In this document: positions 62,315 to 64,000 of the stretch, one piece after another
Position numbering within the stretch: position 1 is the first letter of the stretch
How the letters are laid out: every line of letters begins with the position of its first letter
Source: Gemmatimonadales bacterium
GTDB taxonomy: Bacteria > Krumholzibacteriota > Krumholzibacteriia > LZORAL124-64-63
Reading direction: 5' to 3'
Length of the DNA: 64,000 nucleotides
Assembly: GCA_019038745.1 (NCBI GenBank)
Contig: JAHOYV010000070.1
Coordinates: 62,001-126,000 of the forward strand
Notes under the pieces: generated by a model
What the model saw: the letters and a program-made list of their open reading frames with translations, nothing else
Databases searched by the model: none
Told to the model about the DNA's origin: nothing
Position numbers and translations under genes: made by a program

Positions 62315-63502
62315 TTATGGTAGCGAAATGGCCATACTCACGGCGTCGCCGCCGCCAAGACACAAACTGGCTATGCCATCACTTACTTTGCGGTCTTCCA
62401 TGGCGTGCAACAGGGTGACCAGGATGCGGGCCCCGGAAGCGCCGATGGGATGGCCCAGTGACACGCCGCCCCCGTTGACGTTGACTTTTTCCTCATCCAG
62501 TTCCAGTTGCCGGACAACAGCCAGACTCTGGGCGCTGAAGGCCTCGTTCAATTCGAAGAGCCCGTAATCAGCGAGGGTCTTGCCTGTCTTCTTGAGCAGG
62601 TTCTTGACGCTGGTCACCGGAGCCATCATTACCTCGTTCGGCTCTACCGCACCGGTGGACGCCGCTTCAATGTAGGCCCTGATGGTCAGATTATTGGCCT
62701 TCGCGAATTCCTCACTGCAGACCAGCAAGGCGGCGGCGCCGTCGTTGATCGAGGAAGCGTTGCCGGCCGTCACCGTACCGCCATCCCGCTTGAAGGCGGG
62801 GCGCATTTTGGCCAAGCCTTCGGCCGTCGCATCGGCTCGGGGACCTTCGTCCTGTGAAACGATGATCGGGTCACGCTTGCGCTGGGGCACTTCGACCGGA
62901 ACAACTTCCTTGTCGAACTTGCCGGCCGCCCAGGCTGCCGCGGCACGCTGATGACTGCGGGCGGCGAAAGCATCCTGGTCCTCACGGCTTACATTATAGG
63001 TATCGACAACCCACTCGGCGGTCATACCCATGTGGTAATTGTTGTAAATGTCCCATAAGCCATCGTGGACAAGCAGGTCGGTTACTTTCCCATCGCCCAG
63101 ACGCAGGCCGTCACGGGCGGCCATCAGGGCGTAGGGTATCTGACTCATATTCTCCAGACCCCCAGCGACAACACACTCCTTGTCGCCGGCCCGAATGGCC
63201 TGATCAGCCAGAGCAACCGACTTCAAGCCCGAGCCACAGACCTTATTGATGGTCATCGCGCTACAGGAAGAAGGCACGCCACCGAATATGGCCGCCTGGC
63301 GGGCAGGGTTCTGTTGCAAACCTGCCTGGCAGACGCAGCCCATGATCACTTCATCAATTTTCGCTGGATCGATTCCCGTTCGCTCAATGATTGCCTTGAC
63401 GCAGACGGCGCCCAGTTCAGGCGAACGAACCTTGGCCAAGCCACCTTGGAATCGGCCGATGGGAGTTCGTACTGCCTCGCAGATAACGGATCGTTTACTC
63501 AT
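62315..63502 (-). CDS. Acetyl-CoA C-acetyltransferase (thiolase)
   Basis: A 395-residue thiolase that joins or splits acetoacetyl-CoA. The active-site Cys89 is in [13 protein letters not shown]. The histidine motif is [19 protein letters not shown], and the second cysteine is in [16 protein letters not shown], where the usual form is CIGGGQG. GAGGG precedes the ATG by a few nt. It is upstream of hbd and the butyryl-CoA dehydrogenase, giving the order thiolase-hbd-acd. It works in either direction depending on the cell's needs. Confidence 0.95.
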   Translation of the reverse strand: MSKRSVICEAVRTPIGRFQGGLAKVRSPELGAVCVKAIIERTGIDPAKIDEVIMGCVCQAGLQQNPARQAAIFGGVPSSCSAMTINKVCGSGLKSVALADQAIRAGDKECVVAGGLENMSQIPYALMAARDGLRLGDGKVTDLLVHDGLWDIYNNYHMGMTAEWVVDTYNVSREDQDAFAARSHQRAAAAWAAGKFDKEVVPVEVPQRKRDPIIVSQDEGPRADATAEGLAKMRPAFKRDGGTVTAGNASSINDGAAALLVCSEEFAKANNLTIRAYIEAASTGAVEPNEVMMAPVTSVKNLLKKTGKTLADYGLFELNEAFSAQSLAVVRQLELDEEKVNVNGGGVSLGHPIGASGARILVTLLHAMEDRKVSDGIASLCLGGGDAVSMAISLP

Positions 63503-63565
63503 AACCCTCTCCTTAGTAATTATGGGACGGAGCCCGGGAGGAATCAGTCGCCAAGGCGGCCACTG

Positions 63566-64000
63566 TTAATCTTTCAATTCGGTACGGCCGATAACCATGC
63601 GCTGGATCTCGCTGGTGCCTTCACCTATGGTGCAGAGTTTGGCGTCGCGGTACATGCGTTCGACCGGATATTCACGGGTAAAGCCGTATCCACCCAGGAT
63701 CTGGATGGCTTTGTCGGTGACGAACATCGCCGTCTCACTGGCGTGCAGTTTGGCCATGGCTGCCATCTGTCCGAAGTCCTCACCGGCATCCTTCAAGCGG
63801 CAGGCTTCGTACGTCAACAGACGCGAGGCCTCGATCTGGGTCGCCATATCCGCCAACATGAATTCAATGGCCTGGAATTTTGATATGGGACGACCGAACT
63901 GTTCTCGCTCCTTGGAATAGTCTCGCGCCACTCCGTACGCCCCAACGGCGAGACCCAGGGCAACGGCCGCAATCGAGATGCGACCGCCATCCAGGGTCAT
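63566..64000 (-). CDS. Acyl-CoA dehydrogenase, C-terminal part (cut by window)
   Basis: The 144 residues seen are the C-terminal helical domain of a third acyl-CoA dehydrogenase: [54 protein letters not shown] and the end [13 protein letters not shown]. The conserved catalytic Glu is in GEGTSEIQ. It has IGEGTSEIQ where the other two have IYEGTSE. The N-terminal two-thirds lie beyond the window edge, so the ATG at 64000 is not its start. Confidence 0.92.
   Translation of the reverse strand: MTLDGGRISIAAVALGLAVGAYGVARDYSKEREQFGRPISKFQAIEFMLADMATQIEASRLLTYEACRLKDAGEDFGQMAAMAKLHASETAMFVTDKAIQILGGYGFTREYPVERMYRDAKLCTIGEGTSEIQRMVIGRTELKD

Overview
The window is a piece of a bacterial chromosome, moderately GC-rich, with no phage, plasmid, CRISPR or intact transposase gene. 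It reads as a diderm, probably flagellated, amino-acid- and acyl-CoA-metabolising bacterium. Secreted proteins carry lipoboxes or Sec signals. One secreted enzyme ends in a PNPFNP/FlgD-type Ig-like tail of the kind common in FCB-superphylum lineages such as Krumholzibacteriota, Eisenbacteria or Latescibacterota. That placement is an inference from protein style; no rRNA or other phylogenetic marker was analysed.

Layout. 1-4.2 kb: a TPR protein translationally coupled to a TonB-C-like lipoprotein (minus), and divergently a secreted GH32/43-like glycosidase with a good sigma-70 promoter and an overlapping dyad. 4.2-12.1 kb: an HDOD-SpoIIE phosphatase fusion, a four-domain S1 protein, nadA, a beta-propeller lipoprotein and a secreted M3 peptidase. 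12.2-15.3 kb: a minimal flagellin behind a near-consensus sigma-28 promoter, tRNA-Lys, purA and a small exported CxxCH protein. 15.3-22 kb: the proteostasis block tig-clpP-clpX-lon-engB with tRNA-Leu upstream. 22-29 kb: an NtrC-type regulator downstream of a coherent set, ferredoxin - 2-oxoacid:ferredoxin oxidoreductase alpha and fused beta-gamma - alanine-dehydrogenase-like protein - CoA-transferase. This set could deaminate an amino acid, oxidise the 2-oxoacid to acyl-CoA plus reduced ferredoxin, and release the acid. 29.7-32 kb: enoyl-CoA hydratase and a hybrid histidine kinase.

32-45 kb holds an ATP-dependent acyl-CoA carboxylase (carboxyltransferase, biotin carboxylase, biotin carrier), a GT39-like membrane protein and an ECF sigma/anti-sigma/exported-protein operon. 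It also holds a sodium-pumping decarboxylase operon (mmdA-oadG-biotin carrier-beta subunit), an M29 aminopeptidase and methylmalonyl-CoA epimerase, so this is a propionyl/methylmalonyl-CoA module. 45-52 kb (minus): pepA-xseA-xseB, an ABC-2 exporter trio and an exported protein. 52-54.9 kb (plus): a dicarboxylate/amino-acid symporter, a Yip1 protein and a DUF2752 protein. 54.9-64 kb (minus): three acyl-CoA dehydrogenases, 3-hydroxybutyryl-CoA dehydrogenase and thiolase, interleaved with an FHA-GAF-SpoIIE phosphatase, an unknown membrane protein and an M48 lipoprotein. Together with the crotonase at 30 kb this is a complete short-chain beta-oxidation or butyrate-type set.

Most notable observations: the alanine dehydrogenase homologue has Asn at both positions that carry the catalytic Lys and His in characterised enzymes; an ECF-type promoter would give an almost leaderless sigma-factor mRNA; the sodium-pump operon has a palindrome over its -35 box and a separate 20-bp inverted-repeat pair; and a perfect 38-bp inverted repeat contains an acyl-CoA dehydrogenase stop codon. 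I saw no clearly novel defence or mobile system. Start codons, promoters and dyads were read by eye.
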